Shown piece by piece: positions 1 to 8,984 of a stretch of 64,000 nucleotides of DNA. The notes beneath the pieces were generated by a model. That model had not been told where the DNA came from. It saw only the letters and a program-made list of their open reading frames with translations, and searched no databases. Positions within the stretch are counted from its first letter, which is position 1. The number at the start of each line of letters is the position of its first letter. Origin of the DNA: Jilunia laotingensis (GTDB taxonomy: Bacteria; Bacteroidota; Bacteroidia; Bacteroidales; Bacteroidaceae); the NCBI RefSeq assembly GCF_014385165.1, contig NZ_JACRTF010000001.1:3410001-3474000 (forward strand), written 5' to 3'. The translations under genes were made by a program, and so were the position numbers.

Positions 1-1054
1 GACCGCGAGCAATAATCGTACCTTCTCCGTCCACCAGAATAGTCTGAGGTATGCTGTTTACAGCATATAACTGCGCTCCGGCATTGTTCCAACCTTTTAA
101 GTCGGACATCTGAGGCCAAGTAATATTCAATTTCTTGATGGCGTCTTTCCATGCGGCACCGTCCTCATCAAGAGATACGCCTACGATTTCGAAGTTCTTG
201 CCTTTATATTTAGCATATGCTTCCACCAGATTAGGCATTTCACGACGACAAGGACCACACCAGCTTGCCCAGAAATCAATCAGTACAACCTTGCCTTTAC
301 CTACATAATCGGAAAGTTTAACTGGCTTCCCGTCAGGAGTCTGCATTTCGAAATCGAGGAATTTCTTTCCGATGGATGTCGCTTTCTGTTTATCAGTGAT
401 CTCCTTGATCTTCATAATCACTTCGTCATTTAGGAACTGAGCCGGCATTTGTTGCAATAAAGCATCATTTTCTTCCGTAGTCATGTTGTAGAAGTTCTGT
501 TTAAATAAGTTTACTCCCACAAGGTTATTGATGTTTTTCTTAATACCTTCTTTCTGGATTTCGCCATATTCCTCTTCCAGTTGATTCATTTGCTCCATGT
601 TAGCTACTCTGAGTTCGTCCGTCAAGGCCGTATCAGCCATAGCTTCCTGTATTTTATTGGCTTTTGCACTGAGGGCATTCACCTTATTGCGGATTTCCTG
701 ATAAGCGTCATTGTTGGGAGTTCCGGTAGCCGAATTATTATCTTTCTTCATGGCTACATTGATTTTTCCATTTTCAAGGAAGAAATCGATGCGTAAGACC
801 TCATTGCCTTTTCCTGTAGAGATGTAGCGGGTTACGGTAGAATCCTGTACGCCATCAAAGGTAAATGTTCCATTGGCGATGACGGCGGTGTCCAGATTAT
901 TAAGCTGTCTGCCCACCACTTCCTGTAAGTATACAGTATCACCATCAGCACCACCTTCAACGGTACCGGTAATAACGTAGCCTGGTTTGTTTCCGTTACA
1001 AGCTACCAGTCCAATGGCAGCTGCAGCAACGAACAAATAAGTTAACTTTTTCAT
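1..1054 (-). CDS. Thioredoxin-fold (TlpA-like) lipoprotein, C-terminus outside window
   Basis: The gene runs off the left edge, so about 351 N-terminal residues are visible. It starts with a lipoprotein signal (LVAC lipobox about residue 16-19). A beta-rich N-terminal part resembling DUF4369 follows, then a helical linker and a thioredoxin fold with the redox motif WCGPC at residues 265-269. Members of this family are cell-envelope thiol-disulfide oxidoreductases or AhpC/TSA-like proteins that act in the periplasm. The visible part ends shortly after a motif resembling the cis-proline region (SIPQT). A -7 promoter box lies about 33 nt upstream. The partner substrate cannot be inferred. It is transcribed divergently from potA. 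Confidence 0.9.
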   Translation of the reverse strand, partial: MKKLTYLFVAAAAIGLVACNGNKPGYVITGTVEGGADGDTVYLQEVVGRQLNNLDTAVIANGTFTFDGVQDSTVTRYISTGKGNEVLRIDFFLENGKINVAMKKDNNSATGTPNNDAYQEIRNKVNALSAKANKIQEAMADTALTDELRVANMEQMNQLEEEYGEIQKEGIKKNINNLVGVNLFKQNFYNMTTEENDALLQQMPAQFLNDEVIMKIKEITDKQKATSIGKKFLDFEMQTPDGKPVKLSDYVGKGKVVLIDFWASWCGPCRREMPNLVEAYAKYKGKNFEIVGVSLDEDGAAWKDAIKKLNITWPQMSDLKGWNNAGAQLYAVNSIPQTILVDGEGTIIARG

Positions 1055-1086
1055 ACTTTCGTAAAATTAGTGAATAAATATTTATG

Positions 1087-1094
1087 CAAAGATA
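1087..1094 (-). promoter_or_regulatory. -7 box of the thioredoxin-fold lipoprotein gene
   Basis: Read on the minus strand this is TATCTTTG, a perfect match to the Bacteroides -7 consensus TAnnTTTG. It lies 33 nt upstream of the ATG. No clear -33 TTG is seen at the expected spacing. Confidence 0.6.
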
Positions 1095-1168
1095 GATTAT
1101 TTTTCCTACAGCCGGGTGAATTCATTGTTATATTAGATTAACAGGTAGGATGAAATCGTAGAAATTTG

Positions 1169-1176
1169 TACCTTTG
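1169..1176 (+). promoter_or_regulatory. -7 box of the potABCD operon
   Basis: TACCTTTG matches TAnnTTTG perfectly and lies 15 nt upstream of the first potA ATG, so the predicted leader is very short. No good -33 element is present 19-21 nt upstream. Confidence 0.6.
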
Positions 1177-1190
1177 CACCCCAAATTAGT

Positions 1191-2579
1191 ATGAATATGC
1201 AAGAAAACAAATCCATTATCGAGGTAAATAACGTATCTAAGTTTTTCGGAGAGAAGACTGCCCTTGATAATGTGACCTTAAACGTGAAAAAGGGGGAGTT
1301 TGTCACAATCCTGGGACCTTCGGGATGTGGCAAGACCACTTTGTTGCGCCTTATCGCTGGTTTTCAAACTGCCTCGGAAGGTGAAATCAAAATATCCGGG
1401 AAAGAAATTACGCAAACTCCACCTCATAAACGCCCAGTGAATACCGTTTTTCAGAAGTACGCTCTTTTCCCGCATCTGAATGTATATGATAATATCGCTT
1501 TCGGCTTGAAGTTGAAAAAAACACCGAAACAGATTATTGAAAAGAAAGTGAAAGCTGCTCTCAAGATGGTAGGCATGACCGATTATGAATACAGGGATGT
1601 CGATTCCCTTTCCGGTGGTCAGCAACAACGTGTTGCCATTGCACGTGCTATTGTTAATGAGCCGGAAGTTTTGTTGCTTGACGAACCTTTGGCCGCCCTC
1701 GATCTGAAGATGCGTAAAGATATGCAGATGGAGTTGAAGGAGATGCACAAGACATTGGGCATCACATTTGTTTATGTCACCCATGATCAGGAAGAAGCTT
1801 TAACCCTGAGCGATACGATCGTGGTAATGAGCGAAGGAAAAATCCAGCAGATCGGTACACCGATCGATATTTATAATGAGCCGATCAACTCTTTCGTGGC
1901 CGATTTCATCGGGGAAAGTAACATATTGAACGGTACGATGATAAAAGATAAGCTTGTTCGTTTTTGCGGTACTGAGTTCGAATGTGTGGACGAAGGTTTT
2001 GGAGAACATATGCCCGTTGATGTCGTGATTCGTCCCGAAGACCTATATATTTTTCCCGTATCCGACATGGCACAATTGGTGGGAGTAGTCCAGTCATCCG
2101 TCTTTAAAGGTGTACACTACGAGATGACAGTGCTTTGTAACGGGTATGAATTCTTAGTGCAGGATTATCATCATTTTGAAGTGGGCGCTGAAGTGGGATT
2201 GCTCGTTAAACCGTTCGATATTCATATCATGAAAAAGGAACGCGTTTGCAATACATTCGAAGGAAAACTAGTAGATGAGACACATGTGGAATTTTTAGGA
2301 TGTAATTTCGAGTGTCTTCCCGTGGTCGGTATTGAACCGGGAAGTAGCGTACATGTCGAAGTGGGTTTTGATAAGATCATCCTTCAGGATAACGAAGAAG
2401 ACGGTACGTTGACGGGTGAAATAAAGTTTATTCTTTATAAAGGAGATCATTATCACCTGACCGTATGGTCTGACTGGGATGAAAATGTGTTTGTGGATAC
2501 AAACGACGTATGGGATGACGGCGATCGGGTGGGAATTACCATTCCTCCCGACGGAATCAGGATAATTGCGAATCACTGA
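1191..2579 (+). CDS. potA: Spermidine/putrescine ABC importer ATPase PotA
   Basis: This is the ATPase subunit of a polyamine importer. Walker [10 protein letters not shown] is at residues 42-50, signature LSGGQQQR at 140-147, Walker B LLLDEP at 161-166, and the switch histidine in VTHDQ near 198. After the nucleotide-binding domain come TOBE-like beta domains. At 462 residues it is roughly 80-90 residues longer than the E. coli protein. The extra C-terminal part (about 365-462) looks like a second TOBE-like unit. Start ATG 1191 or 1197 cannot be separated. It is the first gene of potABCD, and the order and permease types support polyamine transport rather than another cation or ferric substrate. 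Confidence 0.93.
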   Translation: MNMQENKSIIEVNNVSKFFGEKTALDNVTLNVKKGEFVTILGPSGCGKTTLLRLIAGFQTASEGEIKISGKEITQTPPHKRPVNTVFQKYALFPHLNVYDNIAFGLKLKKTPKQIIEKKVKAALKMVGMTDYEYRDVDSLSGGQQQRVAIARAIVNEPEVLLLDEPLAALDLKMRKDMQMELKEMHKTLGITFVYVTHDQEEALTLSDTIVVMSEGKIQQIGTPIDIYNEPINSFVADFIGESNILNGTMIKDKLVRFCGTEFECVDEGFGEHMPVDVVIRPEDLYIFPVSDMAQLVGVVQSSVFKGVHYEMTVLCNGYEFLVQDYHHFEVGAEVGLLVKPFDIHIMKKERVCNTFEGKLVDETHVEFLGCNFECLPVVGIEPGSSVHVEVGFDKIILQDNEEDGTLTGEIKFILYKGDHYHLTVWSDWDENVFVDTNDVWDDGDRVGITIPPDGIRIIANH

Positions 2580-2676
2580 TAACGAATTACCTGAAACATA
2601 GTCAACATGCCTCTTCTAAAAATTAAAAAAATGGTTTCATATAGTTCCTGATTATAATTAGAGTAATTTGTAATTG

Positions 2677-3474
2677 ATGAATAAATTATCGGTCTTTTTC
2701 TCATCACGCAAGAGTTGGACTCTGCCTTATATTATTTTTTCGGCGATATTCGTCGTTATTCCTTTGCTTCTTATTGTGGTCTATGCATTTACCGATGATA
2801 ACGGGCATCTGACATTAGAAAACTTTGAAAAGTTCTTTACTCATCATGAAGCGATCAATACATTTGTTTATTCCATCGGGATAGCTATTATCACGACACT
2901 TGTCTGTCTCTTATTAGGGTATCCAGCCGCTTGGATATTGAGCAATAGCAAACTTAACCGTTCTAAAACATTGGTGGTATTGTTTATTCTTCCGATGTGG
3001 ATCAACATTCTGGTACGCACGCTTGCCACTGTCGCCTTGTTCGATTTCTTCAGTATGCCGTTGGGTGAAGGGGCGTTGATATTCGGTATGGTATATAATT
3101 TCATCCCTTTCATGATTTATCCGATCTATAACACATTGCAGAAGATGGATCATAGTTATATAGAGGCGGCTCAGGACTTGGGTGCTAATCCGATACAAGT
3201 CTTTTTCAAGGCTGTTCTTCCCTTGTCTATGCCCGGAGTGATGAGCGGAATAATGATGGTGTTCATGCCGACCATTTCCACTTTTGCCATTGCCGAATTA
3301 TTGACCATGAACAATATTAAACTTTTCGGTACGACCATTCAGGAAAATATCAATAACAGTATGTGGAACTACGGTGCGGCTCTTTCGCTTATCATGTTAC
3401 TGCTCATTGCCGCCACTTCACTTTTCAGTACGGACGACAAAGACAATACCAATGAAGGAGGAGGGTTATGGTAA
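2677..3474 (+). CDS. potB: Polyamine ABC importer permease PotB
   Basis: An inner-membrane permease of about 265 residues with six hydrophobic segments. The EAA loop EAAQDLGANPIQVFFKAVLP lies in the middle of the protein and contacts the ATPase. The ATG at 2677 is chosen over an upstream in-frame TTG. It pairs with PotC to form the transmembrane channel for spermidine/putrescine. Its last codons overlap the potC start by 7 nt, indicating translational coupling. Confidence 0.92.
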   Translation: MNKLSVFFSSRKSWTLPYIIFSAIFVVIPLLLIVVYAFTDDNGHLTLENFEKFFTHHEAINTFVYSIGIAIITTLVCLLLGYPAAWILSNSKLNRSKTLVVLFILPMWINILVRTLATVALFDFFSMPLGEGALIFGMVYNFIPFMIYPIYNTLQKMDHSYIEAAQDLGANPIQVFFKAVLPLSMPGVMSGIMMVFMPTISTFAIAELLTMNNIKLFGTTIQENINNSMWNYGAALSLIMLLLIAATSLFSTDDKDNTNEGGGLW

Positions 3475-4274
3475 AGAAAATTCTTGCGCAATCTTATTTA
3501 TGGCTTCTGTTGTTGTTGCTTTATTCACCGATCGTGATTATTGTGATTTATTCGTTTACTGAAGCTAAAGTATTGGGAAACTGGACAGGCTTCTCAACCA
3601 AATTGTATTCTTCACTGTTTACATCGGGAACGCATCATTCATTGATGAATGCGCTGGTGAACACCGTTACTATCGCTTTGATTGCCGCCACTGCCTCTAC
3701 GATATTGGGGAGTGTCACTGCTATCGGCATATTCAATCTGAAGAGTCGAGCCCGGAAGACAATCAGTTTTGTAAACAGTATTCCGATCTTGAATGGAGAC
3801 ATCATTACCGGTATATCGCTTTTCCTGCTTTTTGTCTCTTTAGGCATTTCACAGGGGTATACCACGGTAGTGCTGGCGCATATCACTTTTTGTACGCCTT
3901 ATGTCGTACTGAGTGTTTTGCCGCGTCTGAAGCAGATGAACCCTAATATTTACGAGGCAGCGCTCGACTTGGGTGCTACTCCGATGCAGGCGTTGCGTAA
4001 AGTGATTATTCCGGAGATACGTCCGGGAATGATCAGCGGGTTTATGTTGGCATTGACATTGTCGATTGATGATTTCGCTGTAACCGTGTTTACTATAGGA
4101 AATGAAGGATTGGAAACATTGTCTACCTATATTTATGCCGATGCCCGTAAGGGAGGGTTGACTCCTGAACTCAGGCCGTTGTCTACGATCATATTCGTCG
4201 TGGTATTGGCATTGTTGATCGTTATTAATTACAGGGCGGGCGTATCCCGCAACCGGAATAATGGTAAGCGTTAG
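3468..4274 (+). CDS. potC: Polyamine ABC importer permease PotC
   Basis: The second inner-membrane permease, 268 residues and six TM segments, with EAA loop EAALDLGATPMQALRKVIIP. The family role is to form the import channel with PotB and couple to PotA. It overlaps potB by 7 nt and is followed 30 nt later by potD, so the four genes are almost certainly one operon. Confidence 0.93.
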   Translation: MVKKILAQSYLWLLLLLLYSPIVIIVIYSFTEAKVLGNWTGFSTKLYSSLFTSGTHHSLMNALVNTVTIALIAATASTILGSVTAIGIFNLKSRARKTISFVNSIPILNGDIITGISLFLLFVSLGISQGYTTVVLAHITFCTPYVVLSVLPRLKQMNPNIYEAALDLGATPMQALRKVIIPEIRPGMISGFMLALTLSIDDFAVTVFTIGNEGLETLSTYIYADARKGGLTPELRPLSTIIFVVVLALLIVINYRAGVSRNRNNGKR

Positions 4275-4304
4275 GTGTAAACGGGCATTTATATAAATCG
4301 TTTT

Positions 4305-5627
4305 ATGAAGAAGTTTTTATATATAGGATTATTGGGGTTACTGCTTGCAGGATGCTATAATAGCGGTGAACCGAGGCAGAACGTTTTGAAGATCTATAAT
4401 TGGGCGGATTATATCGGGGATGGTGTATTAGAAGATTTTCAAGCCTATTATAAGGAGCAGACCGGTGAAGACATACGCATTGTCTACCAGACTTTTGATA
4501 TCAACGAAATCATGCTTACCAAAATAGAGAAAGGGCATGAAGATTTTGATGTCGTTTGCCCTTCGGAATACATTATCGAGCGTATGCTGAAGAAAGATTT
4601 GTTGCTACCCATTGACACGAGTTTTGCCCATTCGCCCGATTATATGGATAATGTTTCCCCTTACATTCGTGAACAGATTGCAAAGCTCAGCCAACCGGGA
4701 CGACCCGCCAACAGATATGCAGTCTGTTATATGTGGGGTACGGCAGGCATCCTTTATAACAAAGCTTTTTTAACGGAAGAGGATGCAGATAGTTGGAGCT
4801 GTCTTTGGGATAAAAAATACGCAGGCAAGATTTTGATGAAAGATAGCTATCGGGATGCCTATGGCACTGCCATTATCTATGCCCATGCCAAAGATTTGGA
4901 GGAAGGGAAAGTTACCGTTGAAGAATTGATGAACGACTATTCGCCCGAAGCGATGGCACTTGCCGAGAAATATCTCAAGGCCATGAAGCCTAACATTGCC
5001 GGCTGGGAAGCTGATTTCGGTAAAGAGATGATGACGAAAAACAAAGCGTGGATCAATATGACTTGGAGCGGTGATGCTATGTGGGCCATTGACGAAGCCT
5101 CGGCCGTAGGAGTTGATCTTGACTATATAGTGCCGAAAGAGGGGAGCAATATCTGGTATGACGGTTGGGTGATTCCTAAATACGCCCGTAATCCCGAAGC
5201 TGCCAGCTATTTTATTAATTTCATGTGTCGTCCCGACATTGCTATCCGTAACATGGATGCTTGTGGATATGTCAGTTCGATTGCTTCTCCTGAAATTTTG
5301 GAAGAGAAGATAGACACGACACTTGCCTATTATTCCGATCTTAGTTATTTCTTTGGCCCCGATGCAGACAGCATTCAGATTAACCGTATCCAGTATCCCG
5401 ATCGTCAAGTAGTGGAACGTTGTGCCATGATCCGTGATTTTGGTGATAAAACAAAAGATGTTCTTGAGATATGGTCACGTATCAAAGGAGACAATCTCGG
5501 TGTAGGGATCACTATCCTTATTTTTGTAGTAATAGGTGCGATGAGCATTTGGATGATTTATAAACGAATCCAACGTTACAAACGCAGGCAGATCCAAAGC
5601 CGTCGTAGCCGTCGCTGTCGCAAATGA
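4305..5627 (+). CDS. potD: Polyamine-binding protein PotD with C-terminal membrane anchor
   Basis: A substrate-binding protein of the PotD/PotF type. The lipoprotein signal ends in LLAGC, and the typical NWADYIGDG strand follows about residue 30. The family binds spermidine or putrescine in the periplasm and delivers it to PotBC. Unusually, after the binding domain (to about 395) there is a hydrophobic helix (about 399-418) followed by a strongly basic tail of about 22 residues rich in Arg. Positive-inside reasoning places this tail in the cytoplasm, so the protein would be tethered at both ends to the inner membrane. Length is 440 residues against about 350 for E. coli PotD. The coding frame is intact to the stop. 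Confidence 0.9.
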   Translation: MKKFLYIGLLGLLLAGCYNSGEPRQNVLKIYNWADYIGDGVLEDFQAYYKEQTGEDIRIVYQTFDINEIMLTKIEKGHEDFDVVCPSEYIIERMLKKDLLLPIDTSFAHSPDYMDNVSPYIREQIAKLSQPGRPANRYAVCYMWGTAGILYNKAFLTEEDADSWSCLWDKKYAGKILMKDSYRDAYGTAIIYAHAKDLEEGKVTVEELMNDYSPEAMALAEKYLKAMKPNIAGWEADFGKEMMTKNKAWINMTWSGDAMWAIDEASAVGVDLDYIVPKEGSNIWYDGWVIPKYARNPEAASYFINFMCRPDIAIRNMDACGYVSSIASPEILEEKIDTTLAYYSDLSYFFGPDADSIQINRIQYPDRQVVERCAMIRDFGDKTKDVLEIWSRIKGDNLGVGITILIFVVIGAMSIWMIYKRIQRYKRRQIQSRRSRRCRK

Positions 5628-5665
5628 CAGGTTAACTTATTTTTCATTTTCCCTTTGCAGCATTT

Positions 5666-5713
5666 CCCTCATGCCAGCGTCTAATGTATAAAAAACAGAC
5701 GCTCGCATGAGGG
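5666..5713. repeat. 17-bp inverted repeat spanning a start codon
   Basis: Arms 5666-5682 and 5697-5713 pair over 17 bp with one mismatch and a 14-nt A-rich loop. The right arm contains the ATG (5707) of the next gene. No T-run follows, so it is a poor intrinsic terminator for potD. In RNA it would bury the start codon. Confidence 0.8.
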
Positions 5714-6189
5714 AGATTTGTTGCTATACTATTCTTATTCTGTTCTGTTCCGTTCCCCTTGCGGCGCAGGAAGTTCCTTTCGAGGGTCTTCATCTGGATG
5801 ATTTGATTTCAGTCCCCGGTGAAGCAAGACCGGGGACTTTCAAATTTCCTCTGACTCCGTTTTCTTTGTCTGACATAAAAACATGTCGTCCTGACAAGTC
5901 TCTTCTGCCCCATCAAAAGAGTTCCGTCCTTTCAAAGCCATATACGATTTATCCCAATGCAACTCCCAAATTCAAATTGACAGATAAATGGTCTTTGTCT
6001 CTTTCTACAAATTCGGTTTCAGATCGTCATCGCTCTCTTCGCAATTTGTACACTGTCGGAGTCTATGGAGGACTAACTTACGGACTAACGAAGAATTTCC
6101 AGTTAAAGGCGGGGGTCCATTATCAATACAACATAGCCCTTCACCGATGGGAGTGGGCATGTATGACAGGCATTACCTTCAGTTTTTGA
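5707..6189 (+). CDS. Small secreted protein, possible outer-membrane beta-barrel fragment
   Basis: I do not recognise this 160-residue protein. It has a signal peptide (hydrophobic core ILILFCSVPLAAQ). A Pro/Lys-rich middle follows, then a C-terminal part of alternating aromatic and polar strands ending in Phe (TGITFSF), as in outer-membrane beta strands. The start ATG lies inside the right arm of a strong hairpin, and no other plausible start is near. It lies 79 nt after potD in the same direction, so co-transcription is possible. Confidence 0.65.
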   Translation: MREICCYTILILFCSVPLAAQEVPFEGLHLDDLISVPGEARPGTFKFPLTPFSLSDIKTCRPDKSLLPHQKSSVLSKPYTIYPNATPKFKLTDKWSLSLSTNSVSDRHRSLRNLYTVGVYGGLTYGLTKNFQLKAGVHYQYNIALHRWEWACMTGITFSF

Positions 6190-6408
6190 CCTCCTTTTGT
6201 CACATTTATCATCTTTTTTGGGGTAATTCTGAAAGTATTTGCCGATTTCTTTTCACAATTTAAGGTTAATGCCTATATTTACCACGTTTTAAAGATTTCT
6301 GTAAGAAAGATATGTTTCCTCTCAATGTAATTGTAGTGTTATTTATCTCCTTAACAAGACTTCTCTAACAAAATCATTTTATTATTTTAAGTTTTAATTA
6401 TTTTTTCA

Positions 6409-6759
6409 ATGAACATTTTTATTGCAGGATTGAGCTATAACATTAGCGATTCCGATTTAACAGAGTTGTTTGCAGAGTATGGAGAAGTAGCCTCAGCAAG
6501 AGTAATTTCAGACAAAGACACTGGCCGTTCTAAAGGTTATGGCTTCGTAGAAATGGCTGATGAGGAAGCTGGTAACAAGGCTATTGCTGCATTGAACGAA
6601 GCAGAAGTAGACGGTAGAAAGCTGGCTGTATCTGTAGCTCGTCCAAGAACAGAATCTGCTCCGCGTCGCAGCTATAACGGTGGTGGAAACCGCGGTGGTG
6701 GCTATAATCGTGGCGGTGGTTACGGTGGTGGTCGCGGCGACAGAGGCGATAGATATTAA
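6409..6759 (+). CDS. RRM-domain RNA-binding protein with Gly/Arg-rich tail
   Basis: A single RNA recognition motif fills residues 1-80: RNP2-like IFIAGL at 3-8 and RNP1-like KGYGFVEM at about 42-49. A Gly/Arg/Tyr-rich tail with RGG-like repeats (about 88-116) follows. Such proteins are single-stranded RNA binders, and in Bacteroides related RRM proteins act in post-transcriptional control. The 116-residue length is typical. An AT-rich region of about 220 bp precedes the gene and may contain a long leader. A strong intrinsic terminator follows. Confidence 0.92.
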   Translation: MNIFIAGLSYNISDSDLTELFAEYGEVASARVISDKDTGRSKGYGFVEMADEEAGNKAIAALNEAEVDGRKLAVSVARPRTESAPRRSYNGGGNRGGGYNRGGGYGGGRGDRGDRY

Positions 6760-6800
6760 TCTGTAACAAAAGAGCGGGAACGCTAACCGCATAATGTTGA

Positions 6801-6833
6801 GGCATCCGGAGTAAATCTCCGGATGCCTTTTTT
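6801..6833 (+). terminator. Intrinsic terminator of the RRM gene
   Basis: An 11-bp perfect GC-rich stem (6801-6811 with 6817-6827) with a 5-nt loop, followed by six T. It lies between two convergent genes. Confidence 0.92.
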
Positions 6834-6838
6834 ACGTT

Positions 6839-8167
6839 TTACATGAACGCTACCGTTACTTTTGTATAGGTGTTAACTTTAGAATCAATTGTGATTTTCC
6901 CCCCGTAAACGGATAGGATCTTTTTGGATAAACTCAATCCGATGCCTTGCCCCTTATATTCCCGTGTATTGCTTGCCCGGTAGAAAGAGTGAAAAATATG
7001 TTTCAATTCCTCTTCCGGGATACCAATGCCATAGTCTTTTATCTCGATTGTAGGAACACCATTATTTACAAACAACCCTATTTCCACTGCCTCTTTAGAA
7101 TATTTCCGGGCATTATCCACGAAATTTTGCAGGGCAATGCGCAGTAGTTGATAATTGGCGGAGACAAAGATGCCTCCAGCATTTTTGTCCGGACTGAATA
7201 TTACTTGCGGATATTGTATGCTTAAGTCGTCCATAAGATTGGCAAGGTCAATCTGTTCCCGAGTACTTTCCAGGATTTCTTTGTCCTGACGGGAAAGAAA
7301 CAACAAATGCTTTATTAACAAGGTGATTCGTTTGCTTTCTGTTGAAATACGTTGCAGTGATTCTATATATTCCTTTGGTGAGCGTTCTTTGAGAAGAGCT
7401 ATTTCACATTCGCCTTGAATCGCTGTAAGCGGGTTATTCAATTCGTGGGATGCATTACTGATAAATGACTTTTCCGCTTGGAAAGCAGTATCTATTCTAT
7501 CCAGCATATCGTTTAGTGACCGGATCAGTTCGTCGAGTTCGTCTTTATTGTTGACGGTTTTCATCCGGATATTAAGATTGTTGCCTTGAATGCGTTTCAA
7601 TTCTTTCAATAGGTGTTTCAGGGGTAGGAGAATTCTGTTGGCGTAGATGGTTCCGATAAGATAGATGAAACCGCAACTGATCAGAAGCAGGATAACAGCA
7701 AGTATGAGGATGTGTTTCTGAATGTCGCGACCGTAATGATTGCCGGACATTACTAGAACGATAAAGTTTCCTTCATTGTCCGGATAGTGCAAGGCGGCTC
7801 CTCTCAGATTGCCGTGTATAAAGGTGACAGGCATGTTCTTGAACAGACGTGTTTGTTGGCCGACATCGAGGTATTTGTCAAGCGTATCACTCACTGCAAT
7901 GGGGATACTGTCGATGTTGAGCAAAATCTCCTGTGCCTGTGGCAAAAGTTCATTGTACTTCTGTTGGATTTCACGATAGCTGGATTCATCCACTTCATCT
8001 TTTTCCCAATGCTTCTGCGCTGTGAGATAGGCTTTTTCTATAAGATACGAATCGAATAAATTATTGATGTAGCGGGATGTGAAAAAATAGAATATCATAA
8101 CTACCACTGCCGTTGCCCCAACAGTGATAATGGTATAAAACAGTGCAATCTTCGAACCGATTTTCAT
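6839..8167 (-). CDS. Sensor histidine kinase, CusS/CzcS-like
   Basis: A membrane histidine kinase of 442 residues. TM1 is about 8-29, a periplasmic sensor domain about 30-150, and TM2 about 151-172. A HAMP domain follows, then the HisKA box SHELNNPLT with phospho-acceptor His241, then an HATPase domain with N-box NFVDNARKYS and G-box DYGIGIPEE. It probably phosphorylates the response regulator encoded 16 nt upstream. Its position after the RND pump genes on the same strand suggests it senses periplasmic metal. The ligand is an inference from context. Confidence 0.9.
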   Translation of the reverse strand: MKIGSKIALFYTIITVGATAVVVMIFYFFTSRYINNLFDSYLIEKAYLTAQKHWEKDEVDESSYREIQQKYNELLPQAQEILLNIDSIPIAVSDTLDKYLDVGQQTRLFKNMPVTFIHGNLRGAALHYPDNEGNFIVLVMSGNHYGRDIQKHILILAVILLLISCGFIYLIGTIYANRILLPLKHLLKELKRIQGNNLNIRMKTVNNKDELDELIRSLNDMLDRIDTAFQAEKSFISNASHELNNPLTAIQGECEIALLKERSPKEYIESLQRISTESKRITLLIKHLLFLSRQDKEILESTREQIDLANLMDDLSIQYPQVIFSPDKNAGGIFVSANYQLLRIALQNFVDNARKYSKEAVEIGLFVNNGVPTIEIKDYGIGIPEEELKHIFHSFYRASNTREYKGQGIGLSLSKKILSVYGGKITIDSKVNTYTKVTVAFM

Positions 8168-8183
8168 GCTCTTACTTTCCGGA

Positions 8184-8861
8184 TTATTGTACGCCCATTA
8201 TATATCCCATTCCTACGACAGTATGAATGAGTTTAGTTTCAAAATTTTTATCAATCTTGTTGCGGAGGTATTTTACATAAACGTCTACCACATTGGTGTT
8301 AGTATCGAAATTCTTGTCCCACACATCTTTCAATAATGTTAGACGGGAGAGTACCGTGCCTTGATGTGTCATGAAGTATTCCAAAAGCCGGTATTCTTTT
8401 ACGGTAAGTTCGATGGAAATATCGCCTCGCTGGGCGCGCCGGGTATTGCAATCCAGCACCAGATCGTTACAAGTGAGTTGCAGGGCGGCAGTCTCTTTTC
8501 CCCGGCGGAGGAGTGCCTTGATGCGTGCTTCCAGTTCCTGAAAGCTAAATGGTTTTACAAGATAATCATCTGCACCGGCATCCAACCCTTTCACTATATC
8601 CTCCGTCGTACCCAGTGCGGTAAGCATGATGACCGGAGTTTGATACCCTTCTCTTTGGCGATATTGACGGCAAAGCTCCAAGCCGTTCATCCGTGGCATG
8701 ATGACATCTAAAACGAGTAGATCGAATGCTTCGTTTTGCAATAATTCCCAACCGGATGCACCGTCATGAGCGATGGCGACCGTATGTCCGAATTCCTGTA
8801 GGCCTCGTTCAATAAACGAGGCAATATTTATTTCATCTTCAGCCAATAGTATCTTTGCCAT
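8184..8861 (-). CDS. OmpR-family response regulator, CusR/CzcR-like
   Basis: A 225-residue response regulator. The receiver domain (1-120) has acidic residues DE at 9-10, phospho-acceptor Asp52 in LVLDVIMP, and Lys in LVKPFS. An OmpR/PhoB winged helix follows (about 130-225, ending VVGMGYIMGV). It is expected to bind direct repeats in a target promoter, most likely that of the adjacent RND operon. It forms an operon with the kinase gene (16 nt gap). A hairpin separates it from the pump genes, so it may have its own promoter. Confidence 0.92.
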   Translation of the reverse strand: MAKILLAEDEINIASFIERGLQEFGHTVAIAHDGASGWELLQNEAFDLLVLDVIMPRMNGLELCRQYRQREGYQTPVIMLTALGTTEDIVKGLDAGADDYLVKPFSFQELEARIKALLRRGKETAALQLTCNDLVLDCNTRRAQRGDISIELTVKEYRLLEYFMTHQGTVLSRLTLLKDVWDKNFDTNTNVVDVYVKYLRNKIDKNFETKLIHTVVGMGYIMGVQ

Positions 8862-8892
8862 AAAATGAGTTTAGAGTTAATAGTGAAAAATG

Positions 8893-8960
8893 AAAGTGAA
8901 GAGTGTTCCTCGTCCTGTCATGCAGCTATTTGCCACTTTTCCTTTTTCACTCTTCACTTT
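8893..8960 (-). terminator. Probable terminator between the RND operon and its two-component genes
   Basis: A perfect 13-bp stem (8893-8905 with 8948-8960) with a long loop. On the minus strand it is followed by a T-rich tract. The stem sequence AGTGAAGAGTG recurs in the hairpin at 59691-59760. Confidence 0.6.
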
Positions 8961-8984
8961 TCACAAATATAGTGCTTTTATTCT

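Noticed and set aside
4770..5408. 212-codon open frame antisense to potD
   Set aside because: Low-complexity composition typical of a shadow frame. PotD is fully supported on the other strand.
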